In this document: positions 10,102 through 21,265 of the stretch, piece by piece | How the letters are laid out: each line of letters opens with the position of its first letter | Numbering within the stretch: the stretch's first letter is position 1 | Source of the DNA: Orobanche coerulescens | Lineage: Eukaryota > Streptophyta > Magnoliopsida > Lamiales > Orobanchaceae | NCBI GenBank assembly: GCA_033398695.1 | Contig: CM065819.1 | Location: 3,087,501-3,151,500 of the forward strand | Reading direction: 5' to 3' | Length of the DNA stretch: 64,000 nt | Position numbers and translations under genes: made by a program | Notes under the pieces: generated by a model | Seen by the model: the letters and a program-made list of their open reading frames with translations, nothing else | Told to the model about the DNA's origin: nothing | The model's database searches: none

Positions 10102-13100
10102 TCAAAGCATTGCTGCCATACATCTCAACCCCATTCCTTCCACATGCCCTTCAAATGACTTTGAGGGCAACCCTTTCGTGAAAGGATCAGCTAGGTTGTC
10201 TTCATATGCTATCTTGGAGGCAATAATCTTACTTCTCTTCACAAAATCTCGAATGATATAATATTTGCGCTTGATATGTTTGCTTGCTTTGTGGGCCCAT
10301 GGTTCCTTCAAATTTGCAACAACACCGGTATTATCACAAGAAAGTGTGATACTTCTAGGCAAATTAGGAATCACACCCAAATTCTTTAGGAAGTACTTGC
10401 GCCATACCGCCTCTTTAGCTGCCTCTGAGGATGATACATACTCGGCTTCCATGGTAGAGTGTGCTATACATTTCTGCTTCACACTCCTCCAACTGAATGC
10501 TCCACCTCGCAAAGTGAAAATATATCCGGAAGTTGATTTCGACTTTTCTTTGTCCGCACTGAAATCTGTGTCAGTGTAACCCAAAGGACAAAGTGTATCC
10601 AATTGATATAGAAGCATATGCTCCCTAGTCCTTCTCAGGTACTTGAGTATATGCTTGATAGAAATCCAATGTCCCGGTCCTGGGTTCGACTGATATCTTG
10701 CCACCATGCCTACAACATGACAAATATCAGGCCTAGTGCAAAGCATAGCATACATGAGGCTTCCCACCGCCGAAGCATAAGGGGCTAGCTTCATGTCATC
10801 TATCTCCTTCTGTGTCCTAAGACACATAGCCTTAGATAGCTGAATTTCATGTCTGTAAGGTAAGAAACCTTTCTTGGAATTCTCCATACTAAACTGGTTT
10901 AGCACGGTATCGATATAGGATGCCTGAGATAAGCACAACATCCTTTTCTTGCGATCTCGAAAGATCTAAATACCAAGGATGTGCCCAACTCCTCCCAAAT
11001 CCTTCATATCGAATTGCTCACACAGCCATACCCTTACGTCTGATAATACCTTCATATTATTTCCAATTAGAAGTATATCATCTACGTATAATACAAGAAA
11101 CACTAGCAAGTTTCCATCACACTTTTTGTATACACAAACCTCACTAGGACACTGTTCAAAACCATACGATTGAATAACCTCATCAAATCGCATGTTCCAA
11201 GACCTTGATGCTTGCTTGAGACCATAAATGGCTCTTTTAAGCTTGCACACTAAGTGCTCCTCTCCTTCAGCAATGAATCCCTCAGGTTGGTGCATATATA
11301 TTTCCTTATCAAGACTCCCGTTCAAGAATGCAGTCTTGACATCCATCTGTCAAATCTCCATCCAAATGCGCAGCTATAGCTAAGAGAATTCGGATCGATT
11401 TAAGCATGGCTAATGCCGAAAGGTCTCATCGTAGTCGATGCCCTCCTTTTGAGTGTAACCTTTCGCAACAAGCCTTACTTGGAAGGTTTCAACCTTCCCT
11501 TTCGATCCTCTCTTACACTTGTTGACCCACTTACTTCTAATGGGTTTTACCCCATTGGGTAGCTCTACTAGCTCCCACACTTTATTAGAATCCATAGATC
11601 CCATTTCGGATTCCATTGCTGTTTGCCAGGATTCAGCATCCTTGTCTTGAACTGCTTTATTATACGTACATGGATCCGTTTCAACCTGGTTCGGGGAGTG
11701 GTCCGAAGACGCTCCCACGCTGATGAAACATTCAGGTTGACGAACAACCCTCCCACTATGACGAGGCATGTCCTTGGTTTGTGTATCCACAATAGTGTCG
11801 ATACGTGGTACACTAGGTGCTTGTACAATTGGTATTGTCGAAATCTCGCCCCTAATTTCTTATAGAATGACCTCACTCCTAGGCTTGTGGCTTATTACAT
11901 AGTCCTCCTCTAAGAACCGGGCATTGGTGCTAACAATGACCTTCTGATCTTTAGGACTATAGAATAATCCACCATTCGTTCCCTTCGGATATCCTACAAA
12001 CACTCGTACTTCTATACGAGATGCCAACTTATCAACTTCTTTATTCAGCACATGTGCTGGTGAACCCCAAATCCAAACATGTCCTAGACTGGTCTTGCAC
12101 CCATTCCACAGTTATGTGGGTGTTTTTGGAACTGATTTTGAAGGCACCAAGCTTAGAATGTACGCCACTGTTTCCAAGGCGTATCCTCAAAACGAAATAG
12201 GCAAATCAGAATAACTCATCATTGACCTAATCATCTATAATAAAGTACGATTCCTTCGTTCAGCAACACCATTTTGTTGTGGTATAACAGGCGCAGTGAG
12301 CTGGAAAGTAATCCCCTCATATGACAAGAAATCCAAAAACTCTCCACTAAGATACTCGCCACCACGATCAGATCGTAGTGACTTGATACTCTGTCCATGG
12401 CGCTTCTCCGTTTCAGCCTTGAATTCTTTGAACTTATCAAAAGATTCAGACTTACGTCGCATCAAATAGATGTATCCATATCTCGAATTATCATCAATAA
12501 ATGTGATGAAGTATTCGAAACCACCCTTAGCCTAGATGTTCATTGGACCACATACATCGGTGTGTACTAATTCTAATATATTTTATGCACGATTTCCTTT
12601 GCTTTGGAAAGCCCTTTTAGTCATTTTTCCCTCTAGACAGGATTCGCAAATTGGAAATGACTCAACTTGGAGCGAATCCAGTGGGCTATCGCTCACCAAT
12701 CTTTGAATCCTTATAAGGTTAATATGACCCAATCGTAAATGCCACAAATATATTTGATTTATGCTCGAAGGTTCTTTTCTTTTATTAGGATTAGTCAAAG
12801 AATTAAGTGATTTATAATTATGCAAGGGAGATGGTGCAGCATTAATGATATAAAGTCCTTCATTATAAGTACTCGTGCAAACATATTCACCATTTCTTTT
12901 AATAACTGCATTATCTTCAAAAGAAACTAAATATCCATCACAACGCAATTTAGAAATTGAAATTAAATTCATTCTAAAATCAGGTACTAATAACACATTA
13001 TTCAGGACTAGAATCCTATCATTAACTTTTAACTGCACGACTCCCACTGCAACAGCCTTCAGCCTGGAATAGTCGCCCCAGCTAATAGTAATCTCATCTG

Positions 13101-13161
13101 CACTAAGTACCTTAGTTACTTGGAACCCCTGCAAGTCATAACAAACATGATCAGTGGAGAC
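10102..13161 (-). pseudogene. Copia 2 pol (protease-integrase-RT-RNase H)
   Basis: Minus-strand pieces in order: protease remnant and GAG-pre-integrase (13134-12583, WHLRLGHINLIRIQRLV, C..C at ICESCLEGKM). Then integrase core (12465-12235, SIKSLRSDRGGEYLS, QQNGVAERRNRTLL), the integrase C-part (12051-11860), the RT start (11790-11410, [17 protein letters not shown]), RT palm (11346-10966, MDVKTAFLNGSL, LYVDDILLIGN) and RT end plus RNase H (10941-10102, CTRPDICHVVGM, HSTMEAEYVSSSEAAKEAVW, CDNTGVVA). The open pieces share one frame but stops separate them. The protease active-site DSG is lost: the text reads WIVD then a stop. It is not functional. Confidence 0.88.
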
Positions 13162-14049
13162 CTAATCTACTATCCACGAAGTGATAGAACTGGCAGTCAA
13201 ACATGTTTTGACTACTAGTGCATGAGACGTACCTTTCTTAGGGCAATCACTCTTGAAATGCCCCTTCAGACCGCACTTATAGCATTTGCCTTTCGGCTTT
13301 TTATTTGCCTCGGACTGAGGAGCCTTGGAATGAGAAGCCTTGCCCTTAGATTTGAAGGTTGCCACTTGCTTCTGGCCAACCCCCTTTTTCTTCTTTCCCC
13401 ATTTGGGTTTTGAAGAACTAGCACCAGTTGCCGCAAGAATTTGATGATAACCTTGTTTGAAGAGACCTTCGGCAGATTGAAGCTCTGTCAGAAGTTCCGC
13501 CAAAGTGTAAGTCCTACGATTCATATTGTAGTTGAGGCGGAACATCTCAAATCTTCTTGGCAAACTGCCCAAGATAATATCGACCTGCGACTCGGCATCG
13601 ATAGTGGCCCCCAATATGCTCAGTTCGTTCAAATGAGACATCATTTTCAGAACATGATCCCTTACTGGAGTCCCTTCAGATATTTGGGTTGTCATCAACA
13701 CGCTCATTACATTTTGCCTAGCCGCCCGGTTCTGATGACCAAACATCTCGGTGAGAGTTTTCATCATCTCCGCGGCTGAGGCCATCGTGTGATGCTGATG
13801 CTGCAATACATTTGTTAGTGAAGCCAAAATGTAACAGCGAGCCATCTCATCAGACTTTTTCCATTTTAGGAATTCAGCCAACTCCTCTGGAGTGGCATCC
13901 GGTTCTGGTTGCAGAGGGCTTTCCTCAGTTAAAACAAATTTATGCCCCTCGGCAGTCAGGACAATGTCAAGATTTCTTTTCCAGTCGGCAAAGTTATTGC
14001 CATCAACTTTATTTTCATTGAGAATAACAGCTAGTGGATTGAAAGACAT
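13162..14049 (-). CDS. Copia 2 Gag
   Basis: 295 codons, intact up to the protease junction. Residues 1-35 (MSFNPLAVILNENKVDG.N, then FADWKRNLDIVL) are typical of copia Gag. The central part is the UBN2-type retrotransposon Gag domain. A basic linker is followed by a CCHC zinc knuckle, CYKCGLKGHFKSDCPKK, near residue 255. Gag forms the cytoplasmic virus-like particle and binds the element RNA. The frame ends by a stop at the protease active site, where the ancestral Gag-Pol would have continued. The start is the first ATG after a long non-coding leader, and the same N-terminal pattern is found in Copia 1. Confidence 0.88.
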   Translation of the reverse strand: MSFNPLAVILNENKVDGNNFADWKRNLDIVLTAEGHKFVLTEESPLQPEPDATPEELAEFLKWKKSDEMARCYILASLTNVLQHQHHTMASAAEMMKTLTEMFGHQNRAARQNVMSVLMTTQISEGTPVRDHVLKMMSHLNELSILGATIDAESQVDIILGSLPRRFEMFRLNYNMNRRTYTLAELLTELQSAEGLFKQGYHQILAATGASSSKPKWGKKKKGVGQKQVATFKSKGKASHSKAPQSEANKKPKGKCYKCGLKGHFKSDCPKKGTSHALVVKTCLTASSITSWIVD

Positions 14050-15490
14050 CTGAGAATAAAATTAAAACACCATTCATCACATAATTCGAGACACAATATA
14101 TTGAAAAACCTTAAAACACAATATATATATATATATATATATATGTGCAGTCAACCAACACCTCAAAAAAACGCACATGCAAGCCACGTTAGTGTGGACG
14201 TTTACAAGTATATTTTTCAAGTAGATTTTGACGTCTTTAATTTTACTATCTAGTCAAGATGTGCTTTGACAAGTAAAATTAATAGTTGGTTCTTCTTGGC
14301 CATTTATTAAGTTAACATAGACTCCGATTGGGAGCTTATTAATTAATACACCTAAATAAACACCATAATTTAACAATCCTTAGAATATTATTTAATGATA
14401 ATAGTCAAACGGATGGAGAGGTCCTATCATAAAAAATAATATTCACCTTTTTGTTATCTAATTGAAGTTTAAAACTAGTGAGCCAATAATCAGTAATCCG
14501 ATGTGGAGGAAGACTATAATATCAACGCACATGCTAATTATTTCACAATTTAAACCAATTATGGAGGCCAATTTGATTTTGAAAAATCAATTATTAAAAT
14601 CACTTAGTTATTTTGAAAAATTAAGGTTTTTAATTTTTTCGTCCTAACATGCAAGAAACATATCACGCATACATCCGTAGATGACATTTATCAAAACAGT
14701 AAAACCAACATAAAAAAAATTGGATAATCAAATCCAATTATTGTGGCTTTTATTCCTCGTTTTGAATAACGAGAAAATCCTTGGCTCTTTTACTCTCACT
14801 GCTTCAAGCATCTCATAACCTCCTCCCGGTTGGGGCACAAAAATTGCCAAATTTAGACACTTTCTTCCATGCAAAATTAATTGCACAAAAAATTTCCAAA
14901 TTAAAATTATTGTGTTCCAACGGACGCAACGAACGGCGGATAAACGAATAGGACCATACACCGAACGAACCTGCCTGGAGAAAAACCGACCCGCTGGCCG
15001 ACCTGACCCGCGGCCCGGCACCCTGCTGCTAGCCGAGCGCGGCAGGCCATATTCGGCCGAGACAGCAAGCTAGCCGAGTCCCGATCGGCAGCAGGCTCGT
15101 CTCGGTCGGTTCGTCCGATCAGGACTCCTTTTCGCACTGGACTTCTTTTCCTTCAGTATTTTGTGTGTTCCAATTCGATTACAAATTTTACACCAAATAA
15201 AATATATCGAATTTACAAAAAAAATTACAAGGAAAAATAAATCATATTCTACCCGTAGATTTTCTCACGGGAAAAACATTATACATGCCTCAAAACCGGG
15301 CCAAATTACCAAAATGCGTAAATAAATAAAAAAAATCACATAGCCATGATAATTGGACCATATTCACATGCAAGACCATTTCTAGAAAAAATATTCCAAA
15401 CATCATACCATATGAATATTTAAATTGCTAGCAAATTAATCACAAATTAATTAAATTGAACAGAACCTAAAGATCGGCTCCGATACCAAT
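14050..15490 (-). other. Copia 2 leader between PBS and gag
   Basis: 1.4 kb without a convincing gene. It holds an (AT)n microsatellite at about 14122-14145, long AT-rich stretches, and a sharply GC-rich island at about 14920-15130 with many GGCCG/CGGCC repeats (CCGACCTGACC, GCCGAG, GCCCGGC). Copia 1 has a comparable GC-rich block in the same position. The PBS occupies the last bases, 15478-15490. A packaging or translation role is possible but not shown. Confidence 0.75.
15478..15490 (-). other. Copia 2 primer-binding site
   Basis: The minus strand, just inside the 5' LTR, reads TTGGTATCGGAGCC. It matches the TGGTATCAGAGC complement of initiator tRNA-Met with one change. Confidence 0.8.
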
Positions 15491-16973
15491 TGTTGGAGTT
15501 TAAAATGCAGCGGAAGCGAGATGGATCAAAAGGTTTTATAAACTAACCAACGTAAATAGTGGATCTATTTAGGCTTGTCAATTAATTAATTAAACAAATT
15601 AATTAATAATTTAAATATATGTATTTACGCAGTAGAAATTGGTAATTCATACCTTTGAAGCGAAGTGGTGGAAAATTCCTTCTGGGTCGATCGAACTCCC
15701 CTTCGTAATCCTCCTTGATCTTCTTGTATTTCTACCTCAAGATCTTCTAGAGTATATCCCGCCTAAGATCTGGATATCGTGCGGGCAATAATCTACGGAA
15801 TCAAACTTGGACTTGCAGTATGGGATAGGCCGACAATTCTTCAAGAAATACCTCACAAATTTTTCTCTCTATTTTTCTTGAATATTTATGTATTTAGAAA
15901 AATATTGTGTTAGTTAAATTTTGGAATTCAAGACACAAGTCAAGATCCACAATTAAACACAAAATAAGAGGAAAAAATTGAAAATTACTTGTTACAAGAA
16001 GTAAGTAAATCGGCCACCCACATGCTCCTATTTATAGGTGTTTTGGGCTACTCTAGGGACCTTAAGGAGGATAAGGTAACGACTCTCAATAGAGATCATC
16101 TTTCCAATATTAGGACTCTTCCTAATATGAAGATTCTATTAATATCAACTTAGTCCACTAAAAGGTTGATGTTGCACTTCCTACCAAAATCCCAAATTAT
16201 AAAATTGGGCTCTTTTTTGAATTAATTATCTCCGGTGTTTAAGATATTCCATGTCCATTAATTAATTTAATCCACTGACAGCATTTAATTAATTAATGTG
16301 TTATACATGGGTATACCACTCAACTTTTATTATTATATCGAGAAATTAATTCCACCTGCAGGGTTTAATATAATAATCCTTTCGAGTGCCTCAAGGGACA
16401 TGATCAACCCGACTGGTCGGGACATAATTTCTAGCAATAATATTAATTATTATATAAATAATAATATTGCCCAAAATATCGAGCATATTGAGTCAATCAT
16501 TGTGGCTCTCACCCTTGAAAATCAAAGCAATAAATTTTAAATATATATAATTAAATATTAATCACTAGAATTAAAAAATAATAATTGTCCGAGATGTGTG
16601 TTCTTCTTATAGTCAGTACCAAAGAATCTATCTCACCTCGATCCTGTTCAACGTATACCGAATACGCTAATATATGCTAATGGTCAAGACCAACCAATCT
16701 CAAACATGTATTACAACCTCTCACATAACGGTCTAATGTTATATAGGTTGTGAACTAATTATTACTATATAAGGAACCGATAATGTGATCTTCTGTGTGA
16801 CTCGACACACCACTTTATCTACAATATAAAGTAATTTACACAACATTTGCATAACCATATGGTGAATAAATATGCAAAACATGTGATAAATGAATTAAAT
16901 ATTCTCATAGATAAAGACCATGAAATTAGGTAATACAAGCATAAAGTATGCTTTGATGTATACAACCCTAACA
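15491..16973 (-). mobile_element. Copia 2 5' LTR
   Basis: 1483 bp. On the plus strand it starts TGTTGGAGTTTA and ends CCCTAACA. It aligns along its whole length with 8555-10027. The TATA box lies at 16029-16036. The hairpin corresponding to 9461-9474 reads CCCGAC-TG-GTCGGG at 16408-16421, so pairing is kept. Confidence 0.92.
16029..16036 (-). promoter_or_regulatory. TATA box of Copia 2 5' LTR
   Basis: The minus strand reads CCTATAAATAGGAGC, conserved in both LTRs. It is a strong TATA match in the U3/R region. Confidence 0.7.
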
Positions 16974-17213
16974 CTTGAACCTTCACGGTTGGTTTCCCAA
17001 CACCTATAGCTCAGTAGGTCACGGTCATGTTGATGATCTCATTATGGGTAAGCTTGGGGGTTGAACCTTCGCGGTTGGTTTCCCAAGACCTACGGCTCAG
17101 TAGGTCACGGTCACTAGGTGATCTCATTATGGGTAAGTCTGGGTCTTGAACCTTCGCGGTTGGTTTCCCAGCACCTACAATCCAGCAGGTCACGGTCATT
17201 GGATGATCTCATT
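16974..17213. repeat. Three tandem ~82-bp units in solo LTR
   Basis: Units carry TTGAACCTTCGCGGTTGG, then TTTCCCA..ACCTA, then CAGTAGGTCACGGTCA and GATCTCATTATGGGTAAG. Copia 2 split the first unit, whose start remains at about 8537-8554. Confidence 0.85.
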
Positions 17214-18044
17214 GTGATATATTTTCATGTTGTGTGGCTTTGACTTCAGGCCATTGTGATGGTTTGCAGCTTTGTCTGAGTGGCTTTCAGGCCAGTGTGA
17301 TATTTTGCATCTTCGGCTGAGGGCTATTAGGCCATGTATGATGTATTGGTGTTTCCGTTGGAGCCTTCAAGCATTGTGGTTTGTATCTATTTCAGCTTTG
17401 GTTTGGTTTACCTATGGGTAATTCGTTGTTGTGCTCTATATTGATGATTCCCCGTTGGGCACTTGTATTCTAAGATGTTGAGTAGGCATTGATCGTATGC
17501 CATGGGCGTAGTGTCCCACGAATTTTCGGTTCTTACCTTATTTTGTGAGCATCTCGTAGTACCATTGTTATACAGTTTATTTCGCCTTTAGATGCATATC
17601 ATGTTGTACATGTATTTGATATTCATTTTCTGGATGGCTGACCCCGTGGAAGCAGAACATGTTCTCATGTTTAAGGTATTTGCAAGGAGAGAGTTTAGAC
17701 ACAGGGGCACGACGATGATGAAGAGGCATTCGAGCGATACTAGTCCTGAGTTGTTTCGTTGTTCATGTTGGACAGTCAGTTTGGAGTGTTCTCCAGTTTG
17801 TCAGTTGTTGTCATTTTCTGTTATTCGAGCAAGGTTCATGGATGTTGTATTTTTATTTTGGCCATGTAGGCCCATCATTTTCATTGAAATTCCATGTCGG
17901 AATATTGTGTCGGATATCATAATAGGGACTCTGATTTCCCTTTTTGGTCAGATTGATGTAGGTTAGTCGTGTTCGCCTGGTGGATCTCCTGGCGTGGGGT
18001 CCACGGCACTGTAATAACCCAATGGGGACTTTGGGGGTGTTACA
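16979..18044 (+). mobile_element. Solo gypsy LTR, right part
   Basis: Continuation of 6524-8554 after Copia 2 and its TSD copy (16974-16978). It ends GGGGGTGTTACA at 18044, followed by the TSD CAAAT (18045-18049), an exact match to 6519-6523. The last 60 bp resemble the end of the Gypsy C LTR (GTCCACGGCACTGTAATA). It holds three tandem units up to 17213, then a stretch of unrelated sequence with a spurious 124-codon frame at 17592-17966. Confidence 0.85.
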
Positions 18045-18049
18045 CAAAT

Positions 18050-18789
18050 CACATCGAAGCTCAAATTTAGACGTAAGTATCTCAAGTGTCCGTAACATAA
18101 CCAGTTTCCGACTCAAGGCGTATGCCACGACGTTCGCCTTGCCCGGATGATAAAAGATTTTGAGGTCATAATCCTTAATCAACTCCAACCACCTCCTCTG
18201 CCTCATATTCAACTCTCACTGAGTAAATATGTACTTAAGACTTTTATGATCGGTAAAAATCTGACATGCAGAACTAAAGAGATAATGACGCCAAATCTTG
18301 AGCGCAAAAATAACTGCCGCTAACTTTAGATCGTGACTAGGGTCGTTGAGCTCATGCGGCCTCAACTGTCTCGATGCATAAGCAATAGTCTTCTAGTTCT
18401 GCATCAACATGTACCCAAGACCTGACCCGAAGCATCGCTATAAACAGCAAAACCCTCGTTGCCACACGACAATGCCAGAATCGGGGCTGAAGTCAAACGC
18501 CTCTTCAGCTCCTCAAAACTCGACTGCCTTTCATCATTCCAATCAAACTTATCGGATTTCTGAAGCAACTGTGTAAGTGGCTGAGCTTTTTTCGAGAACC
18601 CCTCGATGAACCTATGATAGTAGCCAACCAAACCCAAGAAACTACGGACCTCCTTCACATTCTTAGGCGGTGTCGAATCCAACACTACCTCAATCTTCTG
18701 TGGATCCACACGGACCCCCTCAGCTGAAATCACGTGACCCAGAAACATCACTTCCTTCAGCCAGAACTCACATTTTGAGAACTTCACAT
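18050..18789 (-). pseudogene. Gypsy A RT end and RNase H fragment
   Basis: The minus strand from 18784 reads [20 protein letters not shown], then the RT connection and the start of RNase H ([30 protein letters not shown]). Multiple stops and frame changes follow. RNase H landmarks reappear near 18212-18100 ([30 protein letters not shown]). The right end 18785-18789 (CACAT) is the TSD of Gypsy B. The left end meets the solo LTR TSD at 18045-18049. It is a dead fragment of the same pol as 59904-60593 and 5342-6523. Confidence 0.85.
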
Positions 18790-18929
18790 TGTAATGCCTG
18801 GATAATTATTGTTTATTTATCTTGTAAGATTCAACTTTGTGATGTTATTATTCGGAGGTTGGTTTCCCGTATTTCGTATCCTTACGTTTTGGTATCTCCA
18901 GCATTCTGCATGCATGGTTCTGCACGTGT

Positions 18930-19309
18930 TAACGTACGCTATCAAGCGTCCATAACGTACGCTAAGACTGTAGTATTACATACGTTATCTGATGTGCTTA
19001 ACGTACGTAAGCTAAGTCAACTTACGATTCGGATAAGGGTCGGCATGTGGGGGCCAAGGAAGGGGCTGGGGAAGATTCGTGTGATATTCCGCGTGAACCT
19101 GGATATAGGTGTTACGTACGCTATGGTGCATGTTTTACGTACGCTAAGGACATGGATATTACGTACGTAAAACCATTGTGATTACGTACGTAAGGATATG
19201 GCATAATCAGGCCAGTGAGTTCTGGTCAGACGACTACGTATGCTAAAGTTAGGGTATAACATACGTTAAGTTTGTTACGTACGTAAGGTTATTTTCATAA
19301 CATACGTAA
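18930..19309. repeat. Palindrome array in Gypsy B 5' LTR (~12 copies)
   Basis: About twelve copies of TTACGTACGTAA or TTACGTACGCTA with irregular spacing. The centre is ACGTACGT rather than GCGCACGC as in A, C and E, but the outer TA/TA frame, spacing and promoter-proximal position are the same. The matching array in the 3' LTR is at 48467-48847. Confidence 0.88.
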
Positions 19310-19320
19310 TGCCCAGAATT

Positions 19321-19330
19321 CTATTTATAG
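19321..19330 (+). promoter_or_regulatory. TATA-like box of Gypsy B LTR
   Basis: CTATTTATAGACC immediately after the last palindrome of the array, kept unchanged in the 3' LTR near 48860. The position is equivalent to the TATA boxes of A, C and E. Confidence 0.55.
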
Positions 19331-20450
19331 ACCTCGACCCTATTTCATTTCTCACCTTTCCTTTGGCCGATTTTTCGTGTTCTGGAGATCTTTCATCACC
19401 TCTTATCCTTCATATCATCTTCTGGGACGATTCTTGGGAAGCTTAGGCCTTGTAGATTGGTGTTCAAGCTTCCGGTGGTTGAGTTATTCAAGTTTTTCGT
19501 TGTTCATCAATTTATTGAGGTATGTGATCCTTCACCCACTAATTTAGCATGATCTTAGTAACGTTTTGGACCTGTTTTGAGCAGACCGAACCAGTTATCT
19601 TCTTGAGGAGCCTTTCATCGTGGTTTAGAAGATTTAAATTCAATTATTTTCGATTCCTCTTGGTTGTTGAAATCGTTGAGCAAACCTTCTAGTGATTAGA
19701 CGACTGATTAGTGCATCTTGAGATTGTAAACCCAATCATATCTAGTTTTCGAAGATTATCTTAGTTCATGAGAATGGTATGATCGAACATTTCGGTGAAG
19801 AATTAATAGATTGAACTTTAGGATTAATTCGTAGAAGGAGATAATATTGTGACTAGTGAACAAATCTTTATGATGATTCATCGAAGTTCGAATATCTTGT
19901 TATAATAGAACATGATTAGAATCCTCCTAGGATGAATTCCATGTTATGTTGTACCAATCAACCGAAGGAATTGTGTTGGAACTTAGAAAGTATTCTATTG
20001 AGCTATTGCTAGGACGAATAGCGTAGTATCGGTCCAACCAAATTGTGTTAGGGCAGAATAGTCCATCGCCATTATAAGGGGCATCGTGCCTTTTGATGAT
20101 TCATTTGATGATTTGAACGATTATCCGGAACCGTTAGTTATACCGACATTATTGTTCGATAAATGTTTGCATTCCGGTGAGCCGATCAAGTGAGAATTCT
20201 CCAAGAGGATTGAAGACTATTGATAGTAGAAATTCTTGTCGCCATTTGTTGAGGCAAGTATCGTATTTTGAAAGTTTGTGAATAATTGATGAATTTGATC
20301 ATGCATATGGTTCATTCGTGTTGTTGACATGAGATTATTTCATTAAATTGTCATGACATTTGCTATCGATTTGATTTACGTTCATGTTGATGAACATATC
20401 GATTTTATTGCATATGTATATGCATAGTTGTGTTATGTATAAGTTGTGAT

Positions 20451-20630
20451 GATCCGAAGGGATCACGCGATCTATGCTGAGGGCGCCGGATCGGATGTCC
20501 ACTCGTGTTGGTCCGACGGGATCATCTTGGGATCTAGGTTGAGGGCGCTGGATCATTGGACGGATTTTTTCCACCTCGTGTTGATCCGACGGGATCATCT
20601 TGGGATCTATGCTGAGGGCGCTGGATCGTT
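20451..20630. repeat. Three tandem units (60-73 bp) in Gypsy B LTR
   Basis: Units begin near 20451, 20510 and 20583. Each has GATCCGACGGGATCATC (internally an inverted repeat GATCC...GGATC), then GGATCTATGCTGAGGGCG and CTGGATC. The equivalent units in the 3' LTR are at about 59251-59430. Confidence 0.85.
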
Positions 20631-21096
20631 GGAATACCCATGTTGCGTTGATTGAATCTTGTGGATTCGTATTGTTGGATTTCGGTAGCGGAAGTCCGTA
20701 TTGTGTATGTTTTTATGCATTGTTGTTGTATATTTGTGTGTTATGATACTTGTACTAGCATTGTTTTGCTAACTCCTTCGGGGGTGGACATTTGTTTTGA
20801 TGTTCAGGTAGCCGAGGAGCGGGGAAGCAGCCACAGTACCGCCATGATGATGAAGTGGCTCAGTGATGTTAAATATTGTTGTTGTTTCGTTTCCTTAGTA
20901 CTCGAGTACGCGTGTGTTATTGATGTTTTTGATATGTTTGTATTATTGGACTTTTCGAATCTATGAGATTGGTTTCGTATTGTAACCTTGTTGACACTTT
21001 GATGTTATATTCTGTATGTTTCCAATTTAGCCTTGTAAATTCTTATACAAAGGATTTACGGCGCTGTAATTATTCCGAATATATCGGGGTGTTACA

Positions 21097-21265
21097 GAAT
21101 ATGGTATCGGAGCTAAGATTCATGGATATCTTGGCAGTCGGGTTTTTTTGGGTCTGTTTACGTTATTGGATTTACGGGTCAGTCGTAACATCACTGTTCA
21201 GCCAGCGTCGTCATGTGGACCGTGGTTGTAAGTCTCCTAATCTCTTATATTACCGTTTTACTTAA
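21097..21265 (+). other. Gypsy B PBS and leader, left part
   Basis: Starts GAATA and then the primer-binding site TGGTATCGGAGC at 21102-21113 (initiator tRNA-Met type). The leader is cut at 21265 by Copia 3 (TSD CTTAA 21261-21265) and resumes at 33443. No gene is seen in it. Confidence 0.8.

Larger units (their letters stand above)
8555..16973 (-). mobile_element. Copia 2 element, complete but defective
   Basis: A Ty1/copia element of 8.4 kb with LTRs 8555-10027 and 15491-16973 and a perfect TSD CTTGA (8550-8554, 16974-16978). Internal order on the minus strand is PBS, a 1.4-kb leader, gag, protease, integrase, RT/RNase H, PPT. The order integrase before RT defines the copia superfamily. Most pol pieces share one frame but are broken by several stops. 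It inserted inside the solo LTR, in its first GGTAAGCTTGGG repeat unit. The LTR pair shows many scattered differences, so it is older than Gypsy C or Copia 3. Confidence 0.92.
18790..21096 (+). mobile_element. Gypsy B 5' LTR
   Basis: 2307 bp, TGTAATGCCTGG to CGGGGTGTTACA. The length matches the 3' LTR once Copia 1 and one TSD are removed (about 2308 bp). It contains a palindrome array 18930-19309, a TATA-like box at 19321-19330 and tandem units 20451-20630. Several array motifs that read ACGTACG in the 3' copy read ACATACG here, a CpG-type change. The ORFs inside are short and anonymous. Confidence 0.93.

Noticed and set aside
14122..14145. (AT)n run as a regulatory element.
   Set aside because: It is a simple microsatellite in the Copia 2 leader with nothing to support a function.
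17592..17966. A 124-codon plus-strand frame.
   Set aside because: It is inside the solo gypsy LTR, has no recognisable domain, and the equivalent region in related LTRs is non-coding.
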